Origin: Acidobacteriota bacterium
GTDB taxonomy: Bacteria > Acidobacteriota > Terriglobia > Terriglobales > Acidobacteriaceae
Direction: 5' to 3'
Assembly (NCBI GenBank): GCA_021778845.1
Contig: JAJYBU010000027.1
Span: 1 to 53,048, forward strand
Length of the DNA stretch: 53,048 nt
Every line of letters begins with the position of its first letter. Within the stretch, counting starts at the first letter, position 1. Shown piece after piece: positions 17,624-25,465 of this stretch. The position numbers and the translations under genes were made by a program. The notes beneath the pieces are model-generated. The model ran no database searches and was not told where the DNA came from. It saw nothing but the letters and a program-made list of their open reading frames with translations.

Positions 17624-18892
17624 TTACAAAGATAGCCAAGCCTGCGCGGCAACGACCAACGCTTCCACGCCTGTCTCCAGGGTTGGGTGGATCACCGGCG
17701 CGAAACGCGGGCTGTGATTGGTCGGGATATCGCCTATGCTGCCGGATTCTTTGGCTTTCGCATATACCGCGGGATCAGTGCCGCCGACAAACCAGAACAC
17801 CGATGGCGCGCCCCACTCAGCTCCGAACGACCCAAAGTCCTCGCTCGCCGTCGTCGGCTGGGTTGCCTGCACGCGGTCAGCAGTGAAGTGCTGACGAAAA
17901 GCATCGCCTACTCGTTTGGCTGACTCCGGATCATTCTTGACAAGCGGATAATGATCGAGGGACGTAATCTCCGGGGGCTTAGGAGCGCCTGAGGCCTCGG
18001 CTTCCGCGTTGACAATCCGCGTGATCGCAGCGAGCACGTGCTTCCGAACGTTTTCGTCAAAGGTGCGCACGTTCAGCTTGATGATTGCCTCGTCGGGGAT
18101 GACATTTTCCTTCGTGCCGGCCTGCAGAGAGCCCACTGTGATCACGGCGGCATCCGTAGCGGCGACCTCGCGGGAGACGATCGTTTGCAGACGGAGCACG
18201 GTCGCAGCCGCCATCACGACAGGATCGATGCTGGCCTGAGGCATCGATCCGTGAGCACCTCGTCCGAACATTCGAATCTGCAGGCTATCGCCAGCGGAGG
18301 TGATCACTCCAGGGCGCGAGCTAAGTACGCCAGAGGACCCCACCATGACGTGCTGTCCAAGCACGACGTCAGGTTTGGGGAAGCGCTTGAAAAGTCCATC
18401 GTCGATCATTGCCTGGGCACCCTCAGCCGTCTCCTCCGCCGGTTGAAAGACAGGCATCAACGTCCCATGCCACGCATCCCGATTTCTGGCGAACAAGGTG
18501 GCAGCACCTATGAGCCAGGTCACATGCATGTCATGGCCGCACGCGTGCATCACAGGCACAGTTTTTCCTTCGTGGTCGGTCGCAGTAGCGCTGCTGGCGT
18601 AGGGCAACCCAGTGGCTTCCTTGACCGGCAACGCATCCATGTCGGCGCGCAGCATGATGGTTGGACCATCGCCGTTTCGCAACAGGCCGACAACGCCCGT
18701 CTTCCCTACTCCCGTGGTCACTTCATAGCCGGCCGCGCGAAGACGGTCTGCCGCTATCCGCGCTGTTCGGTTCTCCTGCATGGATAGTTCTGGATGAGCA
18801 TGAATATCTGTATAGACGGACTCCAGGTCGGGCAGCAGCCTGCTGAGATTTGCAAGTAGGTCTCCGGAGTACTTCTGCGTTGCTTCGTCCAT
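17624..18892 (-). CDS. M20-family amidohydrolase/aminoacylase
   Basis: The 422-residue enzyme is taken from ATG 18892 (GGAGG eight bases upstream); the GTG three codons earlier has no spacing for a ribosome site. It shows the M20D pattern: LRADMDALPV, HACGHDMHV (metal ligands), FQPAEETAEGA (catalytic and ligand Glu), QHVMVG, GRGAHGSMP in the lid domain, and a last metal ligand in NHSPRFAP. Such enzymes hydrolyse N-acyl amino acids, hippurate or indole-acetyl-amino acid conjugates. There is no signal peptide. It heads the operon with the TRIC channel and the amidohydrolase. Confidence 0.9.
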   Translation of the reverse strand: MDEATQKYSGDLLANLSRLLPDLESVYTDIHAHPELSMQENRTARIAADRLRAAGYEVTTGVGKTGVVGLLRNGDGPTIMLRADMDALPVKEATGLPYASSATATDHEGKTVPVMHACGHDMHVTWLIGAATLFARNRDAWHGTLMPVFQPAEETAEGAQAMIDDGLFKRFPKPDVVLGQHVMVGSSGVLSSRPGVITSAGDSLQIRMFGRGAHGSMPQASIDPVVMAAATVLRLQTIVSREVAATDAAVITVGSLQAGTKENVIPDEAIIKLNVRTFDENVRKHVLAAITRIVNAEAEASGAPKPPEITSLDHYPLVKNDPESAKRVGDAFRQHFTADRVQATQPTTASEDFGSFGAEWGAPSVFWFVGGTDPAVYAKAKESGSIGDIPTNHSPRFAPVIHPTLETGVEALVVAAQAWLSL

Positions 18893-18942
18893 GCGTGACA
18901 CCCTCCCAGCAGGCGTTCATCATCATAGGCCTTTTCCGAAGA

Positions 18943-19245
18943 TCATTTTGGCGCTCTTCGATGGCAATTGTCCATTGACCGGGGCGGGCATCGTCTCTCA
19001 ACGGTCTTCCCAAGTCGCCGTTGAGAGCTACTTTCTTGCCATCGTGAGATCATGTTTTTCTCGCGAATCGATTCGTAGAGCACGTCCATCTGGTTCTGGA
19101 GGTGGACATGGTCCGAAGCCACGTGAAATCCCTTCTCAGGGATGTGTTGCAGCAGTTCCTCGTCACGTTGCTGTAGCTCTTTCAGCTTTTCTTCCTCGCT
19201 GGCGAACTGCGCTTCTAATTCCCGTATTGTCTGTATATCGCTCAT
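18943..19245 (-). CDS. Small coiled-coil protein of unknown function
   Basis: The 100-residue frame is strongly charged. Its first 65 residues are helical heptads (RELEAQFASEEEKLKELQQR; LQNQMDVLYESIREKNMI). The last 30 residues (from about SSSQRRLGK) change to a basic, low-structure tail that may be read out of frame, so the gene could be truncated. I do not recognise a family. It is a monocistronic-looking gene between the M20 operon and the broken dioxygenase. Confidence 0.4.
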   Translation of the reverse strand: MSDIQTIRELEAQFASEEEKLKELQQRDEELLQHIPEKGFHVASDHVHLQNQMDVLYESIREKNMISRWQESSSQRRLGKTVERRCPPRSMDNCHRRAPK

Positions 19246-19371
19246 AGGAACATCTGACGTTCGACTTAGAAGTGGATAATTGAATCAATCCAGCAACCGA
19301 TACGGAGAAGTACAAGGCAAAGTCTATTTCGAGAAGGCCTCCGGTTGCGTATCGAAGCTTGCAGCGGCGCT

Positions 19372-20150
19372 TTACCCAATCTGCACTGTCAGCTTCGATA
19401 TCGACCCCCCATCGACGCCTTCAACGGGGAAGTGGATAGCTTCACCTTCCTGCCTGGTACCGAGCACATACAGCATCGGCAAGTAGTGGTCCGGCGTCGG
19501 AACCGAAAGGATCGCCTCGGGCCCAAGCAACTCATAATTGATCAGCGATTTGTATTCACTCGCAAGCATCATCTGCTTCACCTCTGTTTCGAAACGAATG
19601 GCCCAGTCATACGGGTCAGGCATGTGCCGTCCCCATGCATAAGCGTTAAGGTTATGGACGAGATTGCCGCTGCCGACGATCAGGATGCCTTCCTCCCGCA
19701 ATGGCGCCAGCTTCCTGCCGACCTCAAAATGAAAGGATCCCGGCTGCTCTTCATCGATACTGAGTTGCACCACGGGGATGTCGGCATAGGGATATACGTG
19801 TGGGAGCACGGACCAGGTGCCATGATCGAGCCCCCACGAATGATCGAGCACAACCGGCAACGGGGCCAGCATCTTCTGCACGCGGCGAGCGAGATCGGGA
19901 TCGCCAGGAGCGGGATACCGCACCTGATATAGCTCGCGCGGAAAGCCGCCGAAATCGTGGATGGTTCTCGGCGCCGTGCTGACTGTGATGCCCGTTCCCG
20001 GCACAAACCAGTGGGCGGAGATCGAGAGGATGGCCTTCGGTTTCGGTATGCGCTTTCCTATCTGCCGCCATTCTTCCGTGTAGCGGTTGTTCGTGACTGC
20101 GTTCATCGGATTGCCATGTCCGAAAAAATTGCGGGCAGTATCTCACTCAT
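19372..20150 (-). pseudogene. DODA-type (YgiD-like) extradiol dioxygenase with N-terminal frameshift
   Basis: The open part (from 20106) contains MNAVTNNRYTEEWRQ, ISAHWFVPGT, RTIHDFGGFP, YPAPGDPDLA, SGNLVHNLNAYAWG and TPDHYLPMLY, a full match to 4,5-DOPA extradiol dioxygenase-like proteins. Upstream in another frame, ATG at 20150 gives MSEILPAI. Adding one T to the T6 run at 20123-20128 (A6 on the plus strand) restores FFGHGNPMNAV, with the first zinc-binding His of the family. So the gene is whole except for a one-base loss in a homopolymer. It could be a real pseudogene or an assembly error; translation from 20106 alone would lack one metal ligand. Confidence 0.82.
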
Positions 20151-20210
20151 ATCGAGACGCCTCACTTTGGGATTCATACTTGGCAGCGCTGCTGCCGATC
20201 CAGCGTTATT

Positions 20211-20753
20211 TCAATGTCCGGTGGAATCAGCGTGGCGGCTTGCCTCGAACAGAAACCAGGTGCGCCGCTCTGTCTCGTCAATCCAGACTTCAATCAGGCT
20301 GGCAGTGGCGATATCTTCATGTCCTTCGCAAACGCCGTGGGCCTCGCGCAGGCGCGCAGCAAGCGTCTTGCTGTCCTCGCGCAACTCGGCAAGCATGTCC
20401 TCCGGTTCAACGTATTCGGCGTCGTTATCGGATACCCTCTGCATGCTGACGATCTGACCGATGGACCGGAGCGTGGTTCCACCGATCTTACGGACGCGCT
20501 CGGCGATGGGGTCCGTCATGGCGAAAAGTTGGTCGGCCTGTTCGTCAGAAGCCTTAAACCAATCTCTCGAGGCGAATGGCTTGCGATCCGGCCTGCTCAG
20601 TTGCGCGGACATGTAGCCGTCCGGCGTGTACATGATGATTCCCATGGGCTGCTCGCTCATGGGATAAAACGAGGGCGAACCATCTAGCGGCTTCTCCTCG
20701 TACGAAATGAGCTTCCATGCTCCGATGAGTTGTTCGCGAAGTGATTTAGCCAT
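20211..20753 (-). CDS. Lipocalin-like domain protein
   Basis: Start at ATG 20753 is supported by AAGGAG eight bases upstream; the frame extends six codons further. Residues 1-75 show the lipocalin-like pattern: LIGAWKLISYEE, MGIIMYTPDGYMSAQLSRPDR. Such proteins are often encoded next to SDR enzymes and are thought to bind or transform small hydrophobic compounds. The C-terminal half is unusually acidic and helical for the family and only RTWFLFEA near the end looks typical, so the middle may have suffered compensating frameshifts or be a divergent member. It follows the broken SDR gene on the same strand, 23 bases apart. Confidence 0.65.
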   Translation of the reverse strand: MAKSLREQLIGAWKLISYEEKPLDGSPSFYPMSEQPMGIIMYTPDGYMSAQLSRPDRKPFASRDWFKASDEQADQLFAMTDPIAERVRKIGGTTLRSIGQIVSMQRVSDNDAEYVEPEDMLAELREDSKTLAARLREAHGVCEGHEDIATASLIEVWIDETERRTWFLFEASRHADSTGH

Positions 20754-20776
20754 GAAAATTGCTCCTTGCAATGCGA

Positions 20777-21537
20777 TTACGAAGCCATGAGAGCGCCGTT
20801 GTCAATCGGGATGACCTGCCCCGAGATCGACTTGCCTGCGTCCGAAGCAAGGAAGACGCACAGCGAAGCTATGTCTTTCGGGTCCACGAACCGCTTGAGA
20901 TCCTGAGTGCTTAGCGCGGACGCCCGCTCTTCTTCCACGCTCTTGCCCTCGGCCTTGGCACGGCCTTGAAGAACATTCTCGATTCGTTGCCCGCCCACAG
21001 CTCCAGGGGCAATCGCATTGGAACGAATGTTGTAATCGCCTAATTCGATCGCGAGCGTTTGCGCGAAGCCAATCAGCCCTGCTTTGGCAACGTTGTAAGG
21101 GCTGCGGTTGGGATAGCCAAACCGTCCTCCAACGGACGACATTGTGATAATGCTTCCCGCCGACGATTTCTTGAGATGTGGAATGGCGAGGCGGGTCACG
21201 TTGAAGGTGCCGACCAGATCGACGGTCAGCACCTCTTCCCATTTATGTGGATCCACCGTTTCGACAGAGGCAGTAGGACCCGAGATGCCGGCGTTGTTCA
21301 CCAGGACGTCCAGGCCACCCAGCGCCTCACCGCTGCGGGAACCATCCGTTCGATATCGGAGCGGTTGCCGTTGTTGCACAATGTTGCGAGCAAACCGGGG
21401 ATTTCCTGTTTCGCAGTTTCAATCGCTTGTTCATTGATATCCGTGATGAATACCTTGGCACCGCCTGAGGTAAAGGCCCGAGCTACCGCAAGCCCGATGC
21501 CAGACGCCGCAGCAGTGATAAGCACTTTTTGTCCCAT
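20777..21537 (-). pseudogene. Short-chain dehydrogenase/reductase with a frameshift
   Basis: The N-terminal frame, from ATG 21537 (AAAGGAGGTG upstream), reads MGQKVLITAAASGIGLAVAR, the nucleotide-binding glycine motif (TAAASGIG for TGxxxGIG). It continues to DIERMVPAAV near 21330 and then goes out of frame. The second frame resumes with ALGGLDVLVNNAGISGPT and contains the catalytic Ser and the YxxxK pair (SSVGGRFGYPNRSPYNVAKAG), ending at GQVIPIDNGALMAS. Inserting one G around 21326-21330 joins both into one classical SDR of about 253 residues. All catalytic residues remain, so this is either a recent inactivation or a sequencing indel. Confidence 0.85.
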
Positions 21538-21606
21538 AACACCTCCTTTAATTTGATCCGTCGGTGACGGCCGAGCCAATAGAGCGGCATCAGACAGGCT
21601 CAGTGG

Positions 21607-22134
21607 CTATCCGCAGCACGGCAAAGGCCACGAACATTTACGAGCACTCGGTAGTAATGTTGATTCCGATGAACAGGCCGATGATCCACGAGCGGCCATA
21701 GGCCACTGCGCCCAGACCAGGATGCCTAGCATCAGGGTGATGATGCCATCCACAAGCATCCAGCCGGAGCCCGGAACCCGCATCGTCAAAGCGGCAACAA
21801 TACGGTAGATGCCAGTCACGACGAAATACACGGCCAGAAGCAGCGTTATCACCAGCAGACTCGCCAGAGAGTTCCGTAGCAGCATCATACCCACGATGAA
21901 CGAAAACACCGCATCCAGCACATGCAGGAAAAAGTGGCTGCCCGTCCTATGGAGAAGTGCCTGCACCGCCTCGACGATACCGGCGAAGATCAACACCCAG
22001 CCGAAGAAAATTATGGACATTACGGTAACAGCGACCGAGTCGATCAATGTGATCCGCACACCGGGATACGAAGCCAGCTTGCGCGCACAGTTTAGCCCGG
22101 CAAAGAACCCGCCAACGATCACGACGCGCTTCAT
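21607..22134 (-). pseudogene. Chimera of NADH dehydrogenase (ndh) start and HdeD-like membrane protein
   Basis: From ATG 22134 the frame begins MKRVVIVGGFFAGLNCARKL...GVRITLIDS, the FAD-binding start of a type II NADH dehydrogenase, with GGGFAG changed to GGFFAG. Directly after LIDS it switches to VTVMSIIFFGWVLIFAGIVE and five hydrophobic helices typical of HdeD/DUF308 acid-resistance membrane proteins. The C-terminus is also shifted: the open frame ends in a Ser/Cys-rich tail, whereas another frame continues SSWIIGLFIGINI as expected for HdeD. A deletion fused two genes in frame and a later indel removed the tail. Confidence 0.8.
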
Positions 22135-22579
22135 GGTTCGCGATTCCGATGGTATGGGTTGGACACGGATTCCTCCGATCGTCACAAGTGGCATAATGTG
22201 TACGACCAAAACACTGACAGGTACAAGTTATGGGACTAGCGTTGTTTCCTGTTGTCGCACCGCCTCGAAATCCCGGCCTCGAATGTTCTTTGTCACTGAG
22301 AAGCGCAATCCGTCGGAGGCCGCCCGAAACACGTTGCGCATGTCCCTCCATTAGCTTCACAGCTTCGATACTCATTGCGCTGGCGCGGCTTTCCTCAAAA
22401 TCGATAGTGAATTGCCGCATGGGAGTGCGAACTGCATTCACTGAGTCCTATACTGATCCTGCCCGTTCCGCCAAAACACCGGGAGTTCAAACGGACATCG
22501 CAAAGGCCGCAAGAAAGTTCGGTACCGTTGCCAATTGGCATCGAAGTAATAGAAGTCACAAGAAAAGGAGTCCTACACC
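22135..22579. other. Gap upstream of yceI, no gene seen
   Basis: Minus-strand frames are open here (for example MRQFTIDFEESRASAMSIE from about 22420), but they show no family, overlap the chimera in a wrong frame and lack ribosome sites. The right end is the leader of yceI, with AAGGAG at about 22564-22569. Nothing else is recognisable. Confidence 0.4.
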
Positions 22580-23110
22580 ATGTCCCAGGAAACGTACGAG
22601 ATTGACCCAACCCATTCTTCCGTTCATTTCAGCGTCCGTCACATGATGTTGTCGAATGTGCGCGGCGAATTCACAAAGGTTTCCGGCACGATAAAGTTCG
22701 ACCCGGAAAATCCCGCAAGTTCTTCCGTGGACGTGACGATCGATGCCGCCTCTATCAACACCCGGGACGACCAGCGCGATACTCATCTGAAAAGTGGAGA
22801 TTTTCTGGATGCTGAAAAATTCCCGAGTTTGACCTTTCACAGCAAGCAGATTGCACCACAGTCGGGCGGGGGTAAAGTGACCGGCGATCTGACGATCCAC
22901 GGCGTGACCCGCGAAATCACACTCGACGTCGAAGGCCCCACGGCAGAAGTAAAAGATCCCTGGGGGAAACAACGAATGGGAGCCTCCGCAACGACCAAGA
23001 TATCCCGGAAGGATTTCGGTCTTGTATGGAATGCGGTTTTGGAAACAGGTGGAGTGATGGTCGGAGACGAGGTCAAGATCACCATCGATGTGGAGGTTGT
23101 CCGTGCGTGA
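22580..23110 (+). CDS. YceI-family protein without signal peptide
   Basis: The 176-residue protein starts MSQETYEIDPTHSSVHFSVR after a strong AAGGAG. It shows the whole YceI lipocalin-like barrel: FSVRHMMLSNVRGEF, KFDPENPASSSVDV, RDTHLKSGDFLDAEKFP, LTIHGVTREITLDVE and FGLVWNAVLETGGVMVGDEV. Family members bind isoprenoid or amphiphilic ligands. No signal peptide is present, so it is probably cytoplasmic, unlike the exported copy at 38.1-38.7 kb. It is an intact gene surrounded by decayed ones. Confidence 0.9.
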   Translation: MSQETYEIDPTHSSVHFSVRHMMLSNVRGEFTKVSGTIKFDPENPASSSVDVTIDAASINTRDDQRDTHLKSGDFLDAEKFPSLTFHSKQIAPQSGGGKVTGDLTIHGVTREITLDVEGPTAEVKDPWGKQRMGASATTKISRKDFGLVWNAVLETGGVMVGDEVKITIDVEVVRA

Positions 23111-23330
23111 GCATCCGATGCGAATCTTTTTAGCGATGTTGGTGCCGAATTAGTTCGATCTTTCCGAAAAGGAGATCTGAACGAGCCAACGCCCAAAGCC
23201 GATCTTCTGAAGGGAGAACAGTATGCGGTAGCAGCTCGGATGTCTCGCAACGAACTCCGTGGCCAGACATGCACTCTGCAAGCCGCCGCAGAATACGATT
23301 CGGAAATGGCCAGAGGATGGATCGTTTGTG
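23111..23330. other. Short stretch after yceI without an assigned gene
   Basis: An open plus-strand frame covers part of it (ELRGQTCTLQAAAEYDSEMA) but is not recognised, and no terminator is visible after yceI. It runs directly into the acetate-kinase fragment. Confidence 0.35.
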
Positions 23331-23490
23331 ATGCCAAGGTTGCCTATTGTCATCTTCAACGACGGTTCCTCATCCATCAAATTCGCTGTCTATATGGCAG
23401 ACGGTCCGCTCACTCCGATTTAGGAAGGAGATGCCAGCGGAATAGGAACTCCCCGAGCGAAATTTGAGTGTCATGCGAGGAAGAACACAG
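23331..23490 (+). pseudogene. ackA: Acetate kinase N-terminal fragment
   Basis: From ATG 23331 the frame reads IVIFNDGSSSIKFAVYMAD, matching the N-terminal NxGSSSxKF phosphate/acetate-kinase motif, and stops at 23421-23423. In the next frame it continues EGDASGIGTPRAKFE, the following acetate-kinase block. No further ackA sequence is visible, so only about 50 residues of the start remain, with one frameshift. Confidence 0.7.
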
Positions 23491-23570
23491 ACCTGTGACA
23501 ACAGACGCCAGAATCTTCACCGGGAGAACTGGGTTCGTTCCGCATTGCCGCCTGAAAGATCGTCATCCAG

Positions 23571-23740
23571 CCATTCAAACAAGGACTACTGTTGAGGATG
23601 GTCTTTAGCTGCCTGATCGATGCCGACCGGACTAATACGGCGGACTTCGACAAGCCGAAAGGAGTTCTTCTGCGACAGCATGGCAACTACATTCCGTGGG
23701 CGCAGCTCATCGAGCGCCTGGAAGTAAAGCTGGCGACATG
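23571..23740 (+). pseudogene. cas3: Cas3 HD-domain fragment
   Basis: The plus-strand frame from about 23571 reads LLLRMVFSCLIDADRTNT and then HGNYIPWAQLIERLEVKLA. LxRMLFSCLVDADxxDT is a conserved block of the Cas3 HD nuclease domain in type I CRISPR systems, followed in the family by a similar short helical segment. No other cas gene, CRISPR repeat or helicase part is present in the window, so it is an isolated relic. It runs into the reversed TonB-receptor fragment. Confidence 0.65.
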
Positions 23741-24185
23741 GAACGGGAGAGTGGGATTGTTGCCCACGCCCTGTGTTCCGCTGACGTCGTCGGAACGGCC
23801 GAGGAATGTGACGCCGGGCTGCAGGCTGAGCAGGTCGGGCACGTTGCGCGCATCCAGCGGCAGGGACTGCACCTGATTTTCATTGAAGGCATTGCCCAGC
23901 GTTGCATCGGTGGTGTTGATCGTGGCCTGGGTGCCTGCAATCACCGTTACCTTCTGGGTGGCGGTGGCGGGCGCAAGAGCAATATTCACTGTTGCCGGCT
24001 GACTCACCAGCAGATCGATGTGGGGCCTCTCCGCGGTTGCAAAGCCGGGAGCCGAAATGCTGAGCGTATAATGGCCGGGCGTCAGTTGCGATAACTGGTA
24101 GTGGCCACTGCTATCGGCGGTGATTGTGCGGATGGCTGCTGTGGACTCCAGAACGAGCGTCACCCTGGCGCCGGGTATTACGGCA
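23741..24185 (-). pseudogene. TonB-dependent receptor N-terminal fragment (carboxypeptidase-regulatory domain)
   Basis: The minus-strand frame starts without an obvious start codon (AVIPGARVTLVLESTAAIRT) and contains ITADSSGHYQLSQLTPGHYT and ISAPGFA, the Ig-like regulatory domain at the N-terminus of acidobacterial TonB receptors. It continues with SLPLDARNVPDLLSLQPGV of the plug region. It ends after about 150 residues where the cas3 fragment begins; the whole barrel is missing. The upstream end is cut at the IS3 fragment. Confidence 0.8.
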
Positions 24186-24300
24186 CCAGCCAGCAGACGT
24201 TTTATCTGGGGAAGAAGTACTCGGGTTCTGGGTTGAACGAGCTGCGGGAACTCGGCAGTTACGCGAGGAGAACGCAGGCGCTCAGCGGATGTATCTCGGT
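24165..24300 (+). mobile_element. IS3-family OrfA fragment
   Basis: The plus-strand frame reads TSQQTFYLGKKYSGSGLNEL, close to the SQQTFYLWKKxYxGLGxxELRELRQL of IS3/IS911 OrfA helix-turn-helix proteins. One base later the neighbouring frame gives RQLREENA, the usual continuation, so the piece is frameshifted. No OrfB or terminal repeats are seen. It lies just past the 3' end of nrdB and breaks the TonB-receptor fragment. Confidence 0.72.
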
Positions 24301-24302
24301 GT

Positions 24303-25433
24303 TCAGTCCCAGGTCAATGAGCCGCCATTCTGGTATTCAATGACACGTGTTTCGAAGAAGTTCTTCTCCTTCTTGAGGTCCATTGCTTCCGACATCCAGG
24401 GGAATGGATTGTCCGTGGATGGAAAGACAGGCTCGAGTCCTAACTGAGCGCAACGCCGGTTGGCAATAAAGTGCATGTACTGCTCGCACAAGCCGGCGCT
24501 GAGTCCGAGGAACCCGTTCGGCATTGTGTCGCGACCGTAGGCTGCCTCGAGTTCGGCGGCTGACCGAAGCATATCCTGGACCTCGTGTTGAAACTCCTCG
24601 CTCCAGAGATGCGGGTTCTCGAACTTGATCTGGTTGATGACATCGATGCCGAAGTTGAGGTGGATCGATTCATCGCGCAGGATGTACTGGTACTGCTCGG
24701 CAATGCCTACCATCTTGTTGCGGCGTCCCAGCGACAGAATTTGAGCGAACCCGGTGTAGAACCACATCCCCTCGAAGACCACATAGAAGGCAACGAGATC
24801 GCGAAGAAAAGCCTGATCCGCCTTGAGGGTTCCGGTCGCAAACGAAGGGTCGCTGAGATGCTGGGTGTACCGAAGTGCCCATGCCGCCTTGTCGGTGATT
24901 GACGGCACCTCGCGATACATGTTGAAGAGCTCGCCTTCATCGAGGCCGAGGCTCTCGACGATGTATTGAAACGTGTGTGTATGAACGGCTTCCTCAAATG
25001 CCTGGCGCAGGAGGTACTGGCGGCACTCCGGATTGGTCAGGTGCCGGTAGATTGCAAGCACAATGTTGTTGGCCACAAGGGATTCCGATGCGGCGAAGAA
25101 CCCAAGGTTCCGCTTGATCGAGCGGCGCTCGTCTTCGGTAAGTCCGTTCGAACTTTTCCAAAGGGCAATATCGGCCTGCATGGAGATTTCGGTCGGCATC
25201 CAGTGATTGCTGCAGCCGGAGAGATATTTCTCCCAGGCCCAGCGGTACTTGAGCGGCAGAAGCTGGTTCACGTCGGCGCGGCAGTTGATCATGGCTTTGT
25301 CATCCACGCGCACGCGCGCCGCGCCGCGTGCGATTTCGCCCAAACCTGTAGAGTCTGAATCCTCCCTGACAGGAGGTGGTGTCAATACCAGTTCAGACGG
25401 AATTTCTTCTACTGTTTCGTTCCAGTCAAGCAT
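24303..25433 (-). CDS. nrdB: Ribonucleotide reductase beta subunit, subclass Ic type (Phe at the radical Tyr position)
   Basis: This 376-residue protein is a complete class I R2 subunit. The metal ligands are readable: E117 (SES), E148 and H151 (EAVH), E221 (VVFEGM), E255 and H258 (DESIH). Seven residues after E148, where E. coli has radical Tyr122, this protein has F155 (EAVHTHTF). That is the mark of subclass Ic, best known from Chlamydia trachomatis (Phe127), which uses a Mn(IV)/Fe(III) cofactor instead of a tyrosyl radical. The C-terminus [14 protein letters not shown] is also Chlamydia-like and includes the tail Tyr of the radical path. Start ATG 25433 has GAGGAGA upstream; nrdA ends 32 bases before it on the same strand. 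Cofactor identity is inferred from the residue. Confidence 0.93.
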   Translation of the reverse strand: MLDWNETVEEIPSELVLTPPPVREDSDSTGLGEIARGAARVRVDDKAMINCRADVNQLLPLKYRWAWEKYLSGCSNHWMPTEISMQADIALWKSSNGLTEDERRSIKRNLGFFAASESLVANNIVLAIYRHLTNPECRQYLLRQAFEEAVHTHTFQYIVESLGLDEGELFNMYREVPSITDKAAWALRYTQHLSDPSFATGTLKADQAFLRDLVAFYVVFEGMWFYTGFAQILSLGRRNKMVGIAEQYQYILRDESIHLNFGIDVINQIKFENPHLWSEEFQHEVQDMLRSAAELEAAYGRDTMPNGFLGLSAGLCEQYMHFIANRRCAQLGLEPVFPSTDNPFPWMSEAMDLKKEKNFFETRVIEYQNGGSLTWD

Positions 25434-25465
25434 CGCTGTCTCCTCGCTCTTTCTGTTGCTGTGTG

